Below are positions 36,059 to 46,083 of a stretch of DNA of 57,936 bases, in pieces. The translations under genes and the position numbers were made by a program. Location: NCBI GenBank assembly GCA_021777225.1, contig JAJYDQ010000017.1:1-57936 (forward strand), in the 5' to 3' direction. Within the stretch, counting starts at the first letter, position 1. Each line of letters opens with the position of its first letter. The notes under the pieces were generated by a model. The model did not search any database. It saw nothing but the letters and a program-made list of their open reading frames with translations, and was not told the origin of the DNA. The stretch is from Deltaproteobacteria bacterium. Lineage in GTDB: Bacteria; Desulfobacterota; Desulfomonilia; Desulfomonilales; Desulfomonilaceae.

Positions 36059-37207
36059 CTAAAGCTTTATGCCCTGCCGAACATTGCCTTTGTAAAAAGT
36101 GTCCAGTTTTTTTGCGGCGTCCAACGCTTCCTGATCGTCAGTCTCGGGGACCTGAACACGAATCGTGACGTAAAGGTCACCCGCAATTTTTGTCTTTAAA
36201 TTGGGCGCTCCTTTGCCTTTGAGACGGAACCGCTGACCAGCTTTCGTGCCCTTGGGGATCTTGAGCTGAACAACCCCGGTGGGCGTATCCACCGGTATCT
36301 CGGCGCCGTTCATGGCCTCACCTATAGTAACAGGCACATCAACCCTCAGGGAATCACCATCTCGTTTGTAAAAAGGATGGGCGGCGATATGGGTAATTAT
36401 AAAGAGATCTCCTGGAGGGCCACCATTTCGGCCTGGTTCACCCTTACCCGCCAGCCTTATCTTTGAGCCGTCCCTGACGCCTGCGGGAATGGTTACGTCG
36501 ATGGTTTCAACCTTGGGTTTGACGCCGGTACCATTACAGTCTCTGCACGTTTGCCCAGCCCTGCCTGTGCCTCCGCAATCAGGACAAGTCCTGCTGAAGT
36601 TTACCGGTCCCTGGGAAACTCCTGTCTGCCCTGTGCCGTTGCACGTCCGGCAGACACCATCACCAGGGGTCCCTACCCTGCCGCTGCCGCCACAGGTAGC
36701 GCAAGGCGCGCTGGTTTGCAGGCTGACTCTGGTCGACCCCCCGTGCATCGCAATATTAAAGTCCAACTCAAGGGCCGATTCGATGTCGCGGCCTCTTGAT
36801 GGACCTCTTTGAGCTGCCCCTGCTCCACCAAACAGGTCCGTGAAGACATCTTCGAACCCCGAATATTTGAAGCCGCCCGTATCAAAGGATTGGCCTCCTC
36901 CGAAACCTCGAGGTCCCCGAGCCCTGGATGACTGCTGGCTCCACTGTTTATATTGCCTGGCCTGTTCAGGATCGAAGCCGCTTTTCAAACCTTCTTCTCC
37001 GAACTCATCGTAAATTTTTCTTTTTTCGGGATCTGACAGCGCTTCATAAGCCTCAGATATAGATTTGAATTTCTCCTCAGCCTGCTTGTCACCTGGATTA
37101 ACATCCGGGTGATACTTCCGCGCCAGTTTCCGATAAGTTTTCTTGATGTCAGGATCTTTTGCGTCCTTTTTGACGCCTAATATCGAGTAATAATCTTTAC
37201 CCGCCAT
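36059..37207 (-). CDS. dnaJ: DnaJ-type co-chaperone with zinc fingers
   Basis: The 382-residue protein has an N-terminal J domain with HPD at 33-35, a glycine/phenylalanine-rich linker (about 75-125), and the central cysteine-rich region with all four C-x2-C-x-G-x-G repeats ([32 protein letters not shown]). Two C-terminal substrate-binding barrels and a dimerisation tail follow. It delivers unfolded polypeptides to DnaK and stimulates its ATPase. It is upstream of the CbpM-like gene; dnaK and grpE are not in the window. Motif content is that of a full type I J protein rather than CbpA, which lacks zinc fingers. Confidence 0.93.
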   Translation of the reverse strand: MAGKDYYSILGVKKDAKDPDIKKTYRKLARKYHPDVNPGDKQAEEKFKSISEAYEALSDPEKRKIYDEFGEEGLKSGFDPEQARQYKQWSQQSSRARGPRGFGGGQSFDTGGFKYSGFEDVFTDLFGGAGAAQRGPSRGRDIESALELDFNIAMHGGSTRVSLQTSAPCATCGGSGRVGTPGDGVCRTCNGTGQTGVSQGPVNFSRTCPDCGGTGRAGQTCRDCNGTGVKPKVETIDVTIPAGVRDGSKIRLAGKGEPGRNGGPPGDLFIITHIAAHPFYKRDGDSLRVDVPVTIGEAMNGAEIPVDTPTGVVQLKIPKGTKAGQRFRLKGKGAPNLKTKIAGDLYVTIRVQVPETDDQEALDAAKKLDTFYKGNVRQGIKL

Positions 37208-37523
37208 TTTATTTTTCCTGTCAGTTGAAAGAGATTCAAACTGAAACTTCTGAATCTTAAGTCCAATAGATCTTTATATTGTATAGCATATTGTTACAGG
37301 CGCTGACTCGAAGCGCTGTAAAAACTACCTGGAAATAATTAATTACGGATAGAGTTTTGTCAAGCTGCGTGTAGCATGGTGTGGGTTACAAATAGAAATT
37401 GAACCGCCCGTATCGTGGGTGTAAGTTAGGTATCCTTAGACTATTTTTTTGCCATTGTTTAATATGGCGTGTGGACCACGCTCCTCTTCCATCTGTACTG
37501 TTTCCCAATGGGAGGCGTTCTCA
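37208..37523. other. Divergent intergenic region between dnaJ and the hybrid kinase
   Basis: This 316-base AT-rich gap holds promoters for leftward dnaJ and the rightward kinase. I see no CIRCE element (TTAGCACTC-N9-GAGTGCTAA) and no HspR-type inverted repeat. A GGGAGG site for the kinase is at about 37510-37515. An in-frame upstream start at 37449 lacks a ribosome binding site. No small gene is evident. Confidence 0.4.
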
Positions 37524-40286
37524 ATGCAGGATCAAGAGAAAACCAGAGATCAGCTTATTGAAGAATTGAATGAGACGCGGCGCAAACTTGCTGAAGTCGA
37601 GGCTAGTCAGCATTCTTCCAGACAAGGCGAACAACATACCCTTGAGAGTGAAAGCCAATTGCGACTGGCTTTAGAAGCCGCTCGTGTTGTGGTTTGGGAT
37701 TGGGATTTGAAAACCGGCAGGGCTATCTGGGAGGAAACTTACACCCGTATTTTGGGATATGATCCAAATGAGCTGGATCCCGGCGTTCAAACATGGAAAA
37801 GAGATATCCATCCAGACGACTGGGGGAAAGTGTCGGAGGCCCTGAATAAACATCTCGCGGGTCGACTTCCTTCTTTCGTAACAGAATATAGGATTCGGAA
37901 CAAGGCCGGCCAATGGATTTGGATTCAATCCCGGGGCAAGGTGGTGGAATATGACAAAGACGGTAAACCGCTGAGAATGAGGGGAACTACAATTGATGTA
38001 ACGGAACTTAGGCGGGTCGCAGAGGAACTTAAGAGGAAAACAGAGGAACAGGACCTTCTTCTGAATACTATAGATACTCAGATCTGGTATCTCACAGATC
38101 CGAAAACATACGGACTGGTAAACCAGTCTCGCGCCGATTTTCTTGGAAAACGACGTGAAGAAATTGAAGGCAAACAGCTTGATGATTTCTATAGCCACGA
38201 TGTGGCCGCTGTTTGTGAGGTCGGTAACGCTGAAGTTTTCCAAACCAGGCGTACTGTCTATACTGAAGAATGGATCCCGAATGCGGCGGGAGAACCAAGA
38301 TTAATATCAATCACAAAAACTCCAAAGCTCGATGAACACGGTAAGGTTGAATATGTTGTGTGCTCCGGCACGGACATTACCGAACGTAAGCGCTTAGAAG
38401 AAGCTCTACGTTTCAGTGAAGAGCAAAAGACGGCCATCTTAAATGGAATCACCACTAATATCGCATTCGTAAACGACAAACTTGAAATACAATGGGTCAA
38501 CAAGGCTAGTGCGGAATCGGTAGGGCGACAAAAGGAAGAAATGATTGGTGTGACGTGTCACTCATTTTGGGGTAATCCGGAACGTCCATGTAAAAATTGC
38601 CCTACCGCGAAAGCTTTCCAAACCGGGCAGTCACAAAAAGCAATTGTGATTACGCCTGACGGAAGAATTTGGGATGAAAGAGGGGAACCGGTATTCAATG
38701 ATAGCGGAAATCTAATAGGTGTCGTGGAAGTGGCGCAAGACATAACCGAACGTAAGCGCTTAGAAGAAGCTCTACGTGAGAGCGAACAGACTCTCAACAG
38801 GATTCTGACGGCTTCACCGGTAGGAATTGCGTTTGTGAGTTCTGATAGAAAATTAGGGTGGGCCAATAAAACTTACCTTGAGCTTTTAGGTTATGACACG
38901 GTTGAAGAGGTCAAGGACTTATCAGTCAGGTTGTTTTATGCGTCTGAAGAGGAATTTGATAGAGTTGGAACTCTGATATCCTCATTTTGTCCCAAGGTGG
39001 AGCCTGCTGTCACAGACACGATCTTGAAACGGAAAACCGGGGAAACCTTCGACGCCCTTGTTCGTGTCAACTCTTTCGATCCGAAGGATATAACCAAGGG
39101 GTTCGTTACGACTGTTCAGGACATCAGTGATAGAAAAAAGGCGGAGAACGAAAAGATAGCGCTGCAGGCTCAGCTTTTCCAATCCCAGAAGATGGAATCG
39201 CTTGGCACTCTGGTCGGTGGCATAGCCCACGATTTCAACAATATGCTTCAGATTATCATTGGCTATTCCCAGTTTTTAATGGATTACCACAAAGAGGGAG
39301 ACCGTGGCCACTGTGATCTTGAGGCCATAATTGAAACCAGCCATGAAGCCGCTGAACTTGTCACGAAACTCCTGGCTTTTGGGCAACAGGCCCAGACCGT
39401 ACCCACTGAGCTTGATCTAAATGATAGAATCAGGGATCTGTCCACTGTAATATCCCGGACTCTTCCACATATAATACGATTGGATCTGGATTTGACAAGC
39501 AGACCAACAATTATCCTTGCGGATAAAGGAGAAATGGACCAGCTTTTCATGAATCTCGCCATTAACGCTTCAGAGGCCATGCCTGACGGTGGAGATCTCA
39601 AGATCAGAACATCAATTGTAAGCCTGGATGAAGAATACTGCAAGGCGCATCCTGGAGCCAAACCGGGCGATCATGTAATGGTGTCTGTTAGAGATACCGG
39701 GCGAGGCATGGACGAGGAAACCAAATGTCGCATATTTGATCCATTCTTTTCCACTAAACAAAGAGGAGCAACAAGGGGAACCGGTCTTGGGCTTTCAGTC
39801 GCAAGAGGTATCACTCAGCAACGAGGCGGTCATATAACCTGTGAGAGCGAACCGGGTAAAGGCACAGAGTTCAAAGTTTATTTCCCCTCGATTGATTCAA
39901 AAGATCAACCAATGGAACCCAAAATGATTTTGGTTGTGGAAGACAACGATCGAGTCGCGGAACTTGAAAGAAGGGCCCTGGAAAGCTGCGGTTACAAAGT
40001 AATTGTAGCGACCAATGGCAAAGAGGCAATCGACATATTTCAGACCAGAAACAATGAAATATCATTGGTTCTGCTTGACCTGATTTTACCGGAGAAAAGC
40101 GGGAGAGACTGTTTGATGGATATGATCACCATTGATCCATCGGTGAAAGTGTTGATAGCAAGCGGCTATTCTATGGAAGGCGTATTAAAAGAAGAGATTA
40201 CACCGCTTGTTAAGGGATTTGTCCGCAAGCCATTTGTAATTACCGATCTGATTAACACCGTTCATGGCGTGTTGGGCAATGCCTAA
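37524..40286 (+). CDS. Hybrid histidine kinase with four PAS domains and receiver
   Basis: The 920-residue soluble protein opens with a coiled coil (~1-40), followed by about four PAS domains: PAS1 ~45-165 with PAC, PAS2 ~190-300, PAS3 ~310-425 carrying C-K-N-C-P, and PAS4 ~430-550. HisKA has the phosphoacceptor His in GGIAHDFNNM. A HATPase_c domain (RGTGLGLSVARG-like G2) and a C-terminal receiver (Asp in LVLLDLILPEKSG) complete it. No membrane helix is seen, so it is a cytoplasmic sensor. The start at 37524 follows GGGAGG. The PAS2-PAS3 and PAS3-PAS4 joints are encoded by a 33-base perfect repeat. Its kinase core is strongly similar to the kinase at 53334-55610. No output regulator is adjacent. 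Confidence 0.92.
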   Translation: MQDQEKTRDQLIEELNETRRKLAEVEASQHSSRQGEQHTLESESQLRLALEAARVVVWDWDLKTGRAIWEETYTRILGYDPNELDPGVQTWKRDIHPDDWGKVSEALNKHLAGRLPSFVTEYRIRNKAGQWIWIQSRGKVVEYDKDGKPLRMRGTTIDVTELRRVAEELKRKTEEQDLLLNTIDTQIWYLTDPKTYGLVNQSRADFLGKRREEIEGKQLDDFYSHDVAAVCEVGNAEVFQTRRTVYTEEWIPNAAGEPRLISITKTPKLDEHGKVEYVVCSGTDITERKRLEEALRFSEEQKTAILNGITTNIAFVNDKLEIQWVNKASAESVGRQKEEMIGVTCHSFWGNPERPCKNCPTAKAFQTGQSQKAIVITPDGRIWDERGEPVFNDSGNLIGVVEVAQDITERKRLEEALRESEQTLNRILTASPVGIAFVSSDRKLGWANKTYLELLGYDTVEEVKDLSVRLFYASEEEFDRVGTLISSFCPKVEPAVTDTILKRKTGETFDALVRVNSFDPKDITKGFVTTVQDISDRKKAENEKIALQAQLFQSQKMESLGTLVGGIAHDFNNMLQIIIGYSQFLMDYHKEGDRGHCDLEAIIETSHEAAELVTKLLAFGQQAQTVPTELDLNDRIRDLSTVISRTLPHIIRLDLDLTSRPTIILADKGEMDQLFMNLAINASEAMPDGGDLKIRTSIVSLDEEYCKAHPGAKPGDHVMVSVRDTGRGMDEETKCRIFDPFFSTKQRGATRGTGLGLSVARGITQQRGGHITCESEPGKGTEFKVYFPSIDSKDQPMEPKMILVVEDNDRVAELERRALESCGYKVIVATNGKEAIDIFQTRNNEISLVLLDLILPEKSGRDCLMDMITIDPSVKVLIASGYSMEGVLKEEITPLVKGFVRKPFVITDLINTVHGVLGNA
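38379..38777 (+). repeat. 33-base direct repeat at two PAS-domain joints
   Basis: The same 33 bases occur at 38379-38411 and 38745-38777, 366 bases (122 codons) apart and in the same reading frame. Each encodes T-E-R-K-R-L-E-E-A-L-R at the junction that follows a PAS-associated C-terminal motif. Identity at silent positions shows recent duplication or gene conversion, one PAS unit in length. Confidence 0.9.
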
Positions 40287-40434
40287 TATAACCTCACAGT
40301 GCGCTTCCCGGGCCCAGCGTGCAGAGTAAATCAAAAGGGCTACAAAGATCCGCTTGAAGCCGGAGAAATTCGTCTTGCCAAAACGGCGTCGCAAGGCTTA
40401 TATTTAATAAAAGGGTTAATAAACCAGATAAACC

Positions 40435-41283
40435 ATGATTATTGATTGTCATACTCACCTGCTCCCACGTCAGGCGCAACAGGACAGATCAGGATTTGTG
40501 GCGACCGACCGGGCCTTCGGATCACTCTACGCATCATCAAAAGCCTGCATAGCGTCTACTGATGATATTATCCGCTATCTGGACACGTCAGGGATCGACA
40601 AAGCGATTGTTTTTGGATTTCCCTGGGAAGACTACGACACCGCAAAACAAAACAATGACGAGATTTGGGAATTCTACCAGAGTTATCCGGATAGAATTAT
40701 CCCCTTTGCGACCTTTTCCCTGGATCAGAGAGACCTGGCTTACAAAGAAAGCGAGCGCACCCTTTCCGCAGGCTTTGCCGGTCTTGGTGAGTTTTCCATG
40801 TATCAGGTGGGCTGGAACCTGGCTGATTTTGAGGCGCTAAGGCCGTGCCTGACCATGGCGTGCGATAGGCAGGTACCGGTAATCATCCATGTAAACGAAC
40901 CAGTTGGTCATCGCTATCCCGGGAAGATTTCCGTTGACATTCGAGCCTTGTTCAAGACCATAAGGAATCACCCTAATCTGGATATAATCCTGGCCCATTT
41001 CGGGGGAGGGTTCTTCATATACAGCCTGATGCCGGAGATCGGTCCAACTATGAAGAGGGTTTATGTGGACACCGCCGCAGCCCCATTCCTTTACGACAGT
41101 AGAATATTGACGGCTTCCATTACTGCGCTTGGGAAAGATAACGTGCTTCTTGGCACAGACTTTCCCCTTCTTGGTATTTCGAGATATCAGAGGATGCTGG
41201 ACGAGGCTGGAATCAACGGGCGCCTACGAGACAAAATATTGGGCGCCAATATTCTTGAAATTCTGGAACGCAGATTACACTAA
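40435..41283 (+). CDS. Amidohydrolase-2 family metal-dependent hydrolase
   Basis: The 282-residue TIM-barrel protein has the N-terminal metal motif D-C-H-T-H (residues 4-8), a histidine in VPVIIHVNEP, a further His in DIILAHFGGG and a late Asp in LLGTDFPLLG. This is the amidohydrolase 2 (PF04909) arrangement used by decarboxylases and hydrolases of aromatic or small cyclic acids. The substrate is not evident. It starts 148 bases after the kinase and ends 55 bases before the convergent SAM hydrolase. No ribosome binding site stands out beyond AAAGGG upstream. Confidence 0.88.
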   Translation: MIIDCHTHLLPRQAQQDRSGFVATDRAFGSLYASSKACIASTDDIIRYLDTSGIDKAIVFGFPWEDYDTAKQNNDEIWEFYQSYPDRIIPFATFSLDQRDLAYKESERTLSAGFAGLGEFSMYQVGWNLADFEALRPCLTMACDRQVPVIIHVNEPVGHRYPGKISVDIRALFKTIRNHPNLDIILAHFGGGFFIYSLMPEIGPTMKRVYVDTAAAPFLYDSRILTASITALGKDNVLLGTDFPLLGISRYQRMLDEAGINGRLRDKILGANILEILERRLH

Positions 41284-41337
41284 TGTGCGGAGAGTGACGC
41301 CATCTTTTGCGAATGTCTCGACAGATCCCGAGGGGAA

Positions 41338-42132
41338 TTAATCCGCGATATTTTCCCGCCGCCAGGTTACTTTTACCCGCGCCCCTATTCCTACTCCGAG
41401 ACTATCAGCGGCGGATCTCTTGTTTATAGCAATTTCCAGCAGTCCAAAGCTATTGATGAGGGCTAGCGGCTCGTGGTCCGGAACATCACTGAAAGTTCTG
41501 TTCAGTTTCTTTATGTTCAAAGATCCAAGACTTATCTCATCTACCGGCCTTTCCAGCATATCGGCCCCTATATTTACGGACAGGTTCCCAAATCTGTCAA
41601 TGTGAATCACTTTCCCTTCTATGCCCTGCTCTAACTTAATGACACGAGGCAAATAGATCCGTTCAGGGTCAGAAATTATGTGGCCTATTTCGCTAAAATC
41701 AGTCCCTTTGGAAAGATGAGCCGCGATCGGGGCGAAAATATCTCTTCCATGAAACGTGGGATGCGGCTTAATGGCGATCAGGCGCGGGTTTTCGATCTCG
41801 CGAATCTCGAAGGAATCATCGTTTGAATATATTAAAGAGAATACTCCGTTATCCGGCCCAACAAAATAATGTCCGGAACTCCTCAGCACTATTCCGCGTC
41901 GATCGGAACCGACGCCCGGGTCGACCACGACCAGATGTATGGAGCCAACCGGGAAATACCGAAAAAAACCATTGACAACGAGCGCCGCGTCTAACGACGA
42001 AAAGGGTTCGATGCTGTGAGTGATGTCAATGAGAACAGCTTCGGGGTTTATGCCGAGAATCATCCCCTTCATCTGGGCCACAAAGCCGTCCCGGTCGCCG
42101 AAGTCCGAAGTCAACGTTATGATTCCAGCCAC
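41338..42132 (-). CDS. S-adenosylmethionine hydrolase (DUF62/SAM hydroxide adenosyltransferase family)
   Basis: The 264-residue protein has the family N-terminus ITLTSDFGDRDGFVAQMKG, then VLIDITHSIEPFSS and VVVDPGVGSDRRGI, with a C-terminal beta domain (GKVIHIDRFGNLSVNI). Members split S-adenosylmethionine to adenosine and methionine using a water-derived hydroxide, without a chlorinase-type loop that would be expected in fluorinases. Why cells degrade SAM is uncertain; control of methylation or salvage has been proposed. It lies 145 bases downstream of the hydrolase-ligase operon on the same strand and may be separate. Confidence 0.92.
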   Translation of the reverse strand: MAGIITLTSDFGDRDGFVAQMKGMILGINPEAVLIDITHSIEPFSSLDAALVVNGFFRYFPVGSIHLVVVDPGVGSDRRGIVLRSSGHYFVGPDNGVFSLIYSNDDSFEIREIENPRLIAIKPHPTFHGRDIFAPIAAHLSKGTDFSEIGHIISDPERIYLPRVIKLEQGIEGKVIHIDRFGNLSVNIGADMLERPVDEISLGSLNIKKLNRTFSDVPDHEPLALINSFGLLEIAINKRSAADSLGVGIGARVKVTWRRENIAD

Positions 42133-42277
42133 TGGGGTCTCCTAAAGATCCTTTCGTCCAGCTATGAATGTAGCAGATCCGTGAGTGTGGTGCCAATTGT
42201 GTCGGTCACGACAACATAGAAAATTTATTCAACCATTTCAGAAAATTATATAGATATTGCCGAAAATCTCCTCTTTC

Positions 42278-43264
42278 CTATTCGCCTCCAAACAGACGAC
42301 GGGGGTTGTCTTCGATGATTGTCTTGATCTGCTCATCGCTAACCCCTCCCTTTTTCAGGGCGGGTATAATATTGTTAAACAAATGTGTTGGGTTCCAATT
42401 GGCTACAAATTGTAATGCCGTCTCCGGCAACTTGATTGGCCGGCCCAACCATGTGCAAATCGAGTCATGAGAAATCATGAGCCGGTCGCCATAACCTTTG
42501 GAAATAAGGTCCAGCATGACAGAATAACGGTCAGCGTCTCTGGGACAGCCCGCTAAAACCTCCAGACCCATACGATCCCAGGAAACGTACACTCCATGAT
42601 CTAGTGTCCTGGTTTGATACGCAAGGTCAAGGTTGTCGCTCATGTGACCAATTTGAATGCGCTTGGGGTTCGCTCCGGCGGCTACTAACAATTCCGCCTG
42701 TTCAGGGCCCATCGTGCCTTCCTGAGTATGCGTGATGATGGGCACGTCCGTTTCTTTCTGGACTCTGGCTGCGGCGTTCAGCATTAGCTTCTCGTAATCA
42801 GTGATCTGGCCCTTGCTAGTGCCCACCTTGATAACGCCGGCTCTGATTCCGGAACGCTGAATGCCCAGCGTCACCTCTGTGGCGAAAAGCTCATAAAGCT
42901 CCTCCCTCACATCTCCAAGGCTGGAGCGGAATTTCCAGTAGGTCGGAGCCCCTTCTCCTTCGTAGTAATATCCGGTGGAACAAATGACGTTTACTTGGGA
43001 TTTTTCGGAAATTTCTTTCAGAACCTCAACGTTCCTGCCACAATCCGCAGCGGTCGCGTCCACGTAAGTCCTCAGGCCAAGGTCCTTCAGGCGCCGGAGA
43101 AGCGTCACACCGTTGTTTACAATGGTTTGGCGGTCAAAAGGCGCCACTGTCTGGTCGCCTTCCCAGCCAGGGTACCCGAAAAACAGATGTTCATGGACTA
43201 AGGTTACGCCCAGCTCCTCGGGTAAGATAGAACCAGTTACCGTATTAATCTTTGTTGCGCCCAT
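42278..43264 (-). CDS. Phosphotriesterase-family metal-dependent hydrolase
   Basis: The 328-residue TIM barrel retains every metal ligand of the phosphotriesterase family: H24 and H26 (VHEH), the bridging Lys146 that is carboxylated in characterised members (GVIKVGTS), H179 (IITHT), H207 (IGHMSD) and D267 (ISHDS). Natural activities in the family include lactonase, amidase and resiniferatoxin-like ester hydrolysis as well as phosphotriester cleavage, so the substrate is undetermined. It is 18 bases downstream of the acyl-CoA ligase gene, pointing to a shared catabolic pathway in which it may open a lactone or cleave an ester before CoA activation. Confidence 0.92.
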   Translation of the reverse strand: MGATKINTVTGSILPEELGVTLVHEHLFFGYPGWEGDQTVAPFDRQTIVNNGVTLLRRLKDLGLRTYVDATAADCGRNVEVLKEISEKSQVNVICSTGYYYEGEGAPTYWKFRSSLGDVREELYELFATEVTLGIQRSGIRAGVIKVGTSKGQITDYEKLMLNAAARVQKETDVPIITHTQEGTMGPEQAELLVAAGANPKRIQIGHMSDNLDLAYQTRTLDHGVYVSWDRMGLEVLAGCPRDADRYSVMLDLISKGYGDRLMISHDSICTWLGRPIKLPETALQFVANWNPTHLFNNIIPALKKGGVSDEQIKTIIEDNPRRLFGGE

Positions 43265-43282
43265 CGATCTTCCTCCTTTGTT

Positions 43283-44953
43283 TTACTTTTTACTGGACAG
43301 TTTTGCTCGTTCCTGTTCTTGCAGAAGCCGCCAGGGAATTTTACCCACACCGGTCTTGGGCAACGACTCGACAAATTGAACCAGGCGAGGATATTTGTAC
43401 GCTGACATCCGCTCCTTCGACCACTGGATGATTTCATCCTCCGTAATCTTGCCTATGGCTTCAGGACGAAGAGTGATAAGAGCCTTGACGTTTTCCACAC
43501 GTTTTACGTCGGGCACTCCGATCACACACGCTTCGAGCACCGCCGGATGGCGATAGAGAACGGCTTCGACCTCGGCCGGCCACACTTTGAAGCCGGCCGC
43601 GTTGATCATCCTTTTCAGCCGATCCGACACATAAAAATAGCCCTCTTCATCCATGTGGCCGATATCGCCGGTCCTGAGGAATCTCTTGCCATCCTCCAGT
43701 TCGATGAAAGCTTCTTCGGTCTCTTCAGGTTTGTTCCAGTAGCCCTTCAAAACAGAGGGACCGTTGACTACGATTTCGCCCTGCTCTCCCGTCTGCGCTT
43801 CCTTGAATGTCGAGATCTCCATGACGCGAGCGTCAACGCCGAACACGGGAATACCGATGCTGCCCGGTTTGGCCCTATCCGGCGGGTTCCAGTGAGTCTG
43901 GGAAATAGTCTCTGTAAGCCCATAACCCTCGACGAACGCTAGTCCGGTAATCTTGTTGAATCTTTCGGCCAGAACTGCGGGCAGTGGAGCGCCACCACCG
44001 CCTACGAAGTCCAGTGAACTCAAGTTCCGTTTTTCTATGTCTGGCGTGGCCAAAAGATCAGTCAACATCGTGGTTATGTTTGGCCAAACGCTAACACCAT
44101 ATTTCTCGATGGCCATCAGCGCCGCCTGACGATCCCAGCGGGTAAGAAGCACACAGGGCGCTCCTACAGCGATGGGAGCCAGGAAACTATGGACCATCCC
44201 GGTAACATGAAAGAGCGGCAAAGTGGCCAGATTCACAGACATGCAAGTGGATGCGCTCCAGACGATAGAGCCAAGAACGTTGGCGGTGACAGTAGCGTGG
44301 GTGTGCATACATCCCTTCGGATTACCTGTGGAACCTGCTGTGTACGGCAAGAGACATACGTCATCGACACTAAATAAAGCAGTGGGAGGTTCGGAGGCTT
44401 CAGCCAGGGTGCTCAACCAGTCGCGCGTCCCCTCGATCATGGATGGCGCCTGTAGCATGAATTCCGGGACCGGCGTCTCCGGCTCTGGAGGTAAATAGTC
44501 TCTATAGGACCCGACGATGACTTCCGAGACACCCGCATCCCGGCAGGTGTCTGCAATCCGAGGATACAAGTCTGTGGTCGTAATGACCATTTTGGCTCCA
44601 CTATCCGCGATCATATGGGCAAACTCAGCGGCCACTAACATGGGATTCATGGGCGCCACGACGGCGCCGGCCCGTATTGCAGCCAGAAAACCGATGGAGA
44701 AATGCGGCGTATTTTGCAAGTACAAGGCCACACGATCACCCTTCTTGATCCCGAGGGTGGCCATGGCTCCGGCCAAGCGTTGGCACTCGGTCCACATCTC
44801 GGAAAATGTTATGCGTCGCCCGTAGTAAATGATCGCGGGCCGGTCCGGATACCGTGCGGCTGAGGTTTGAAGAAATTCATACAGGGGCGTTTGGGGATAG
44901 ACAAGGGATTTGGGAACACGCTTGGGCCAATACTGGTAATGGCTCTGATTCAT
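43283..44953 (-). CDS. AMP-forming acyl-CoA ligase (long- or medium-chain/aromatic type)
   Basis: The 556-residue enzyme shows the adenylate-forming motifs in order: A3 phosphate loop TAGSTGNPKG (about 216-225), A5 GYGLTETISQTH, A7 RTGDIGHMDEEGYFYVSDR, A8 with MINAAGFKVWPAEVE, and the A10 lysine in GVGKIPWR. It activates a carboxylic acid to its AMP ester and then CoA thioester. The start at 44953 is taken because GGAGGA lies five bases ahead; an ATG at 44965 overlaps that site. The neighbouring Liv transporter and hydrolase support a role in activating an imported organic acid. Confidence 0.92.
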   Translation of the reverse strand: MNQSHYQYWPKRVPKSLVYPQTPLYEFLQTSAARYPDRPAIIYYGRRITFSEMWTECQRLAGAMATLGIKKGDRVALYLQNTPHFSIGFLAAIRAGAVVAPMNPMLVAAEFAHMIADSGAKMVITTTDLYPRIADTCRDAGVSEVIVGSYRDYLPPEPETPVPEFMLQAPSMIEGTRDWLSTLAEASEPPTALFSVDDVCLLPYTAGSTGNPKGCMHTHATVTANVLGSIVWSASTCMSVNLATLPLFHVTGMVHSFLAPIAVGAPCVLLTRWDRQAALMAIEKYGVSVWPNITTMLTDLLATPDIEKRNLSSLDFVGGGGAPLPAVLAERFNKITGLAFVEGYGLTETISQTHWNPPDRAKPGSIGIPVFGVDARVMEISTFKEAQTGEQGEIVVNGPSVLKGYWNKPEETEEAFIELEDGKRFLRTGDIGHMDEEGYFYVSDRLKRMINAAGFKVWPAEVEAVLYRHPAVLEACVIGVPDVKRVENVKALITLRPEAIGKITEDEIIQWSKERMSAYKYPRLVQFVESLPKTGVGKIPWRLLQEQERAKLSSKK

Positions 44954-45113
44954 GATTTCCTCCATTTGTCTTAACTTTTTCTCAAATCCTTTTGAACTGG
45001 AACTGAAACATTGTATACAAAACAGGGAATCCCATTCATGAGCGTGTAAAAAGAAATCAGATTTCCTGGGGCACCAACCGATTTATTCGAAAATTCTTGA
45101 ACCATCTCGCAGC

Positions 45114-46076
45114 CTAACGTTTCCTGGGAAACGCTCGTCTTAAAATCTCACTGGCTCTCGGTATGATTTTCTTTTGGAAGAATCCTGCAATTCCATCGCG
45201 AAATCCAAACACGGCTATCATAAAAATGAGACCCATGAAAAGACTCCATGCGTCTGTATAGTTGCTGATTGTGTCTCGCAGTAGAATGATTGACACGGCT
45301 CCTATTACCGGCCCAAACAACGTAGCCATTCCACCTGTAATGTTCATGACTACAACTTCACCTGAAGTGGTCCAATGCAATGAACCGAGCGGGACCATGT
45401 TTAACAGCAATGCGTAGAGGCCTCCCGCCAATCCGGCAAAACAGCCAGATATCACGAAAGCAACGAGCTTAAATTTGTCTACATTGTAGCCAACGCTCAT
45501 AGCTCTGTTTCGGTTTTCCCGGAGCGCCTGGAGCGCTGTCCCCATTGGGGAATGAACGACCCTTACAATGACAAACATTGAAACGATTACCAGCGCCAGG
45601 ATGAAATAATAGAGATTAATTTCTGGATGGAGGTCTATCGGTCCAATATTGGGTCTGGGAACCCCCTGTAATCCATCGTCACCCCCAGTCAGACCTGTCC
45701 ACTTGAAGGCTATAAAGTAAAACATCTGTGCAAAGGCCAAAGTTACCATTGTGAAGTAGATCCCGTGCCTCCGGATGCTTGCATACCCTACGAACGCCGC
45801 TGCCAGACTGCTTACGCAAACGGCTCCCAGCAACGCTACCGGAACCGATGGAAAGACCCTAATCAGTAAGATTCCTGTGGTATATGCTCCTATGCCAAAA
45901 AATGCCGCATGACCGAAAGAAAGCATGCCCCCATATCCCAAGACCAGGTCATAAGACATGGCCAAAAGAGCAAATATCAAAATTTCGCTTGCCAAGGCCA
46001 CATAGGGCGCGACCAAGGGAAACATCAGCGCCAGCGCAAAAAAGGACGTCAGCATTGCGAGTTGTGCTCGATGCAT
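45114..46076 (-). CDS. livM: Branched-chain-type ABC transporter permease (LivM)
   Basis: The 320-residue membrane protein has about nine to ten hydrophobic helices and the LivM signature GYGGMLSFGHAAFFGIGAYTTG near residues 47-68. A further conserved loop has ALRENRNRAMSVGYNVDKFKL near residue 185. With LivH it forms the transmembrane channel. The start at 46076 is chosen because it follows the LivH stop by seven bases and fits family length; the in-frame extension to 46196 overlaps LivH deeply and is not membrane-like. Confidence 0.93.
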   Translation of the reverse strand: MHRAQLAMLTSFFALALMFPLVAPYVALASEILIFALLAMSYDLVLGYGGMLSFGHAAFFGIGAYTTGILLIRVFPSVPVALLGAVCVSSLAAAFVGYASIRRHGIYFTMVTLAFAQMFYFIAFKWTGLTGGDDGLQGVPRPNIGPIDLHPEINLYYFILALVIVSMFVIVRVVHSPMGTALQALRENRNRAMSVGYNVDKFKLVAFVISGCFAGLAGGLYALLLNMVPLGSLHWTTSGEVVVMNITGGMATLFGPVIGAVSIILLRDTISNYTDAWSLFMGLIFMIAVFGFRDGIAGFFQKKIIPRASEILRRAFPRKR

Positions 46077-46083
46077 GTGGATA

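Noticed and set aside
41338-42132. SAM-hydrolase-family gene as a fluorinase or chlorinase
   Set aside because: Halogenases have a characteristic insertion loop that I do not see; the sequence fits the common hydrolase form.
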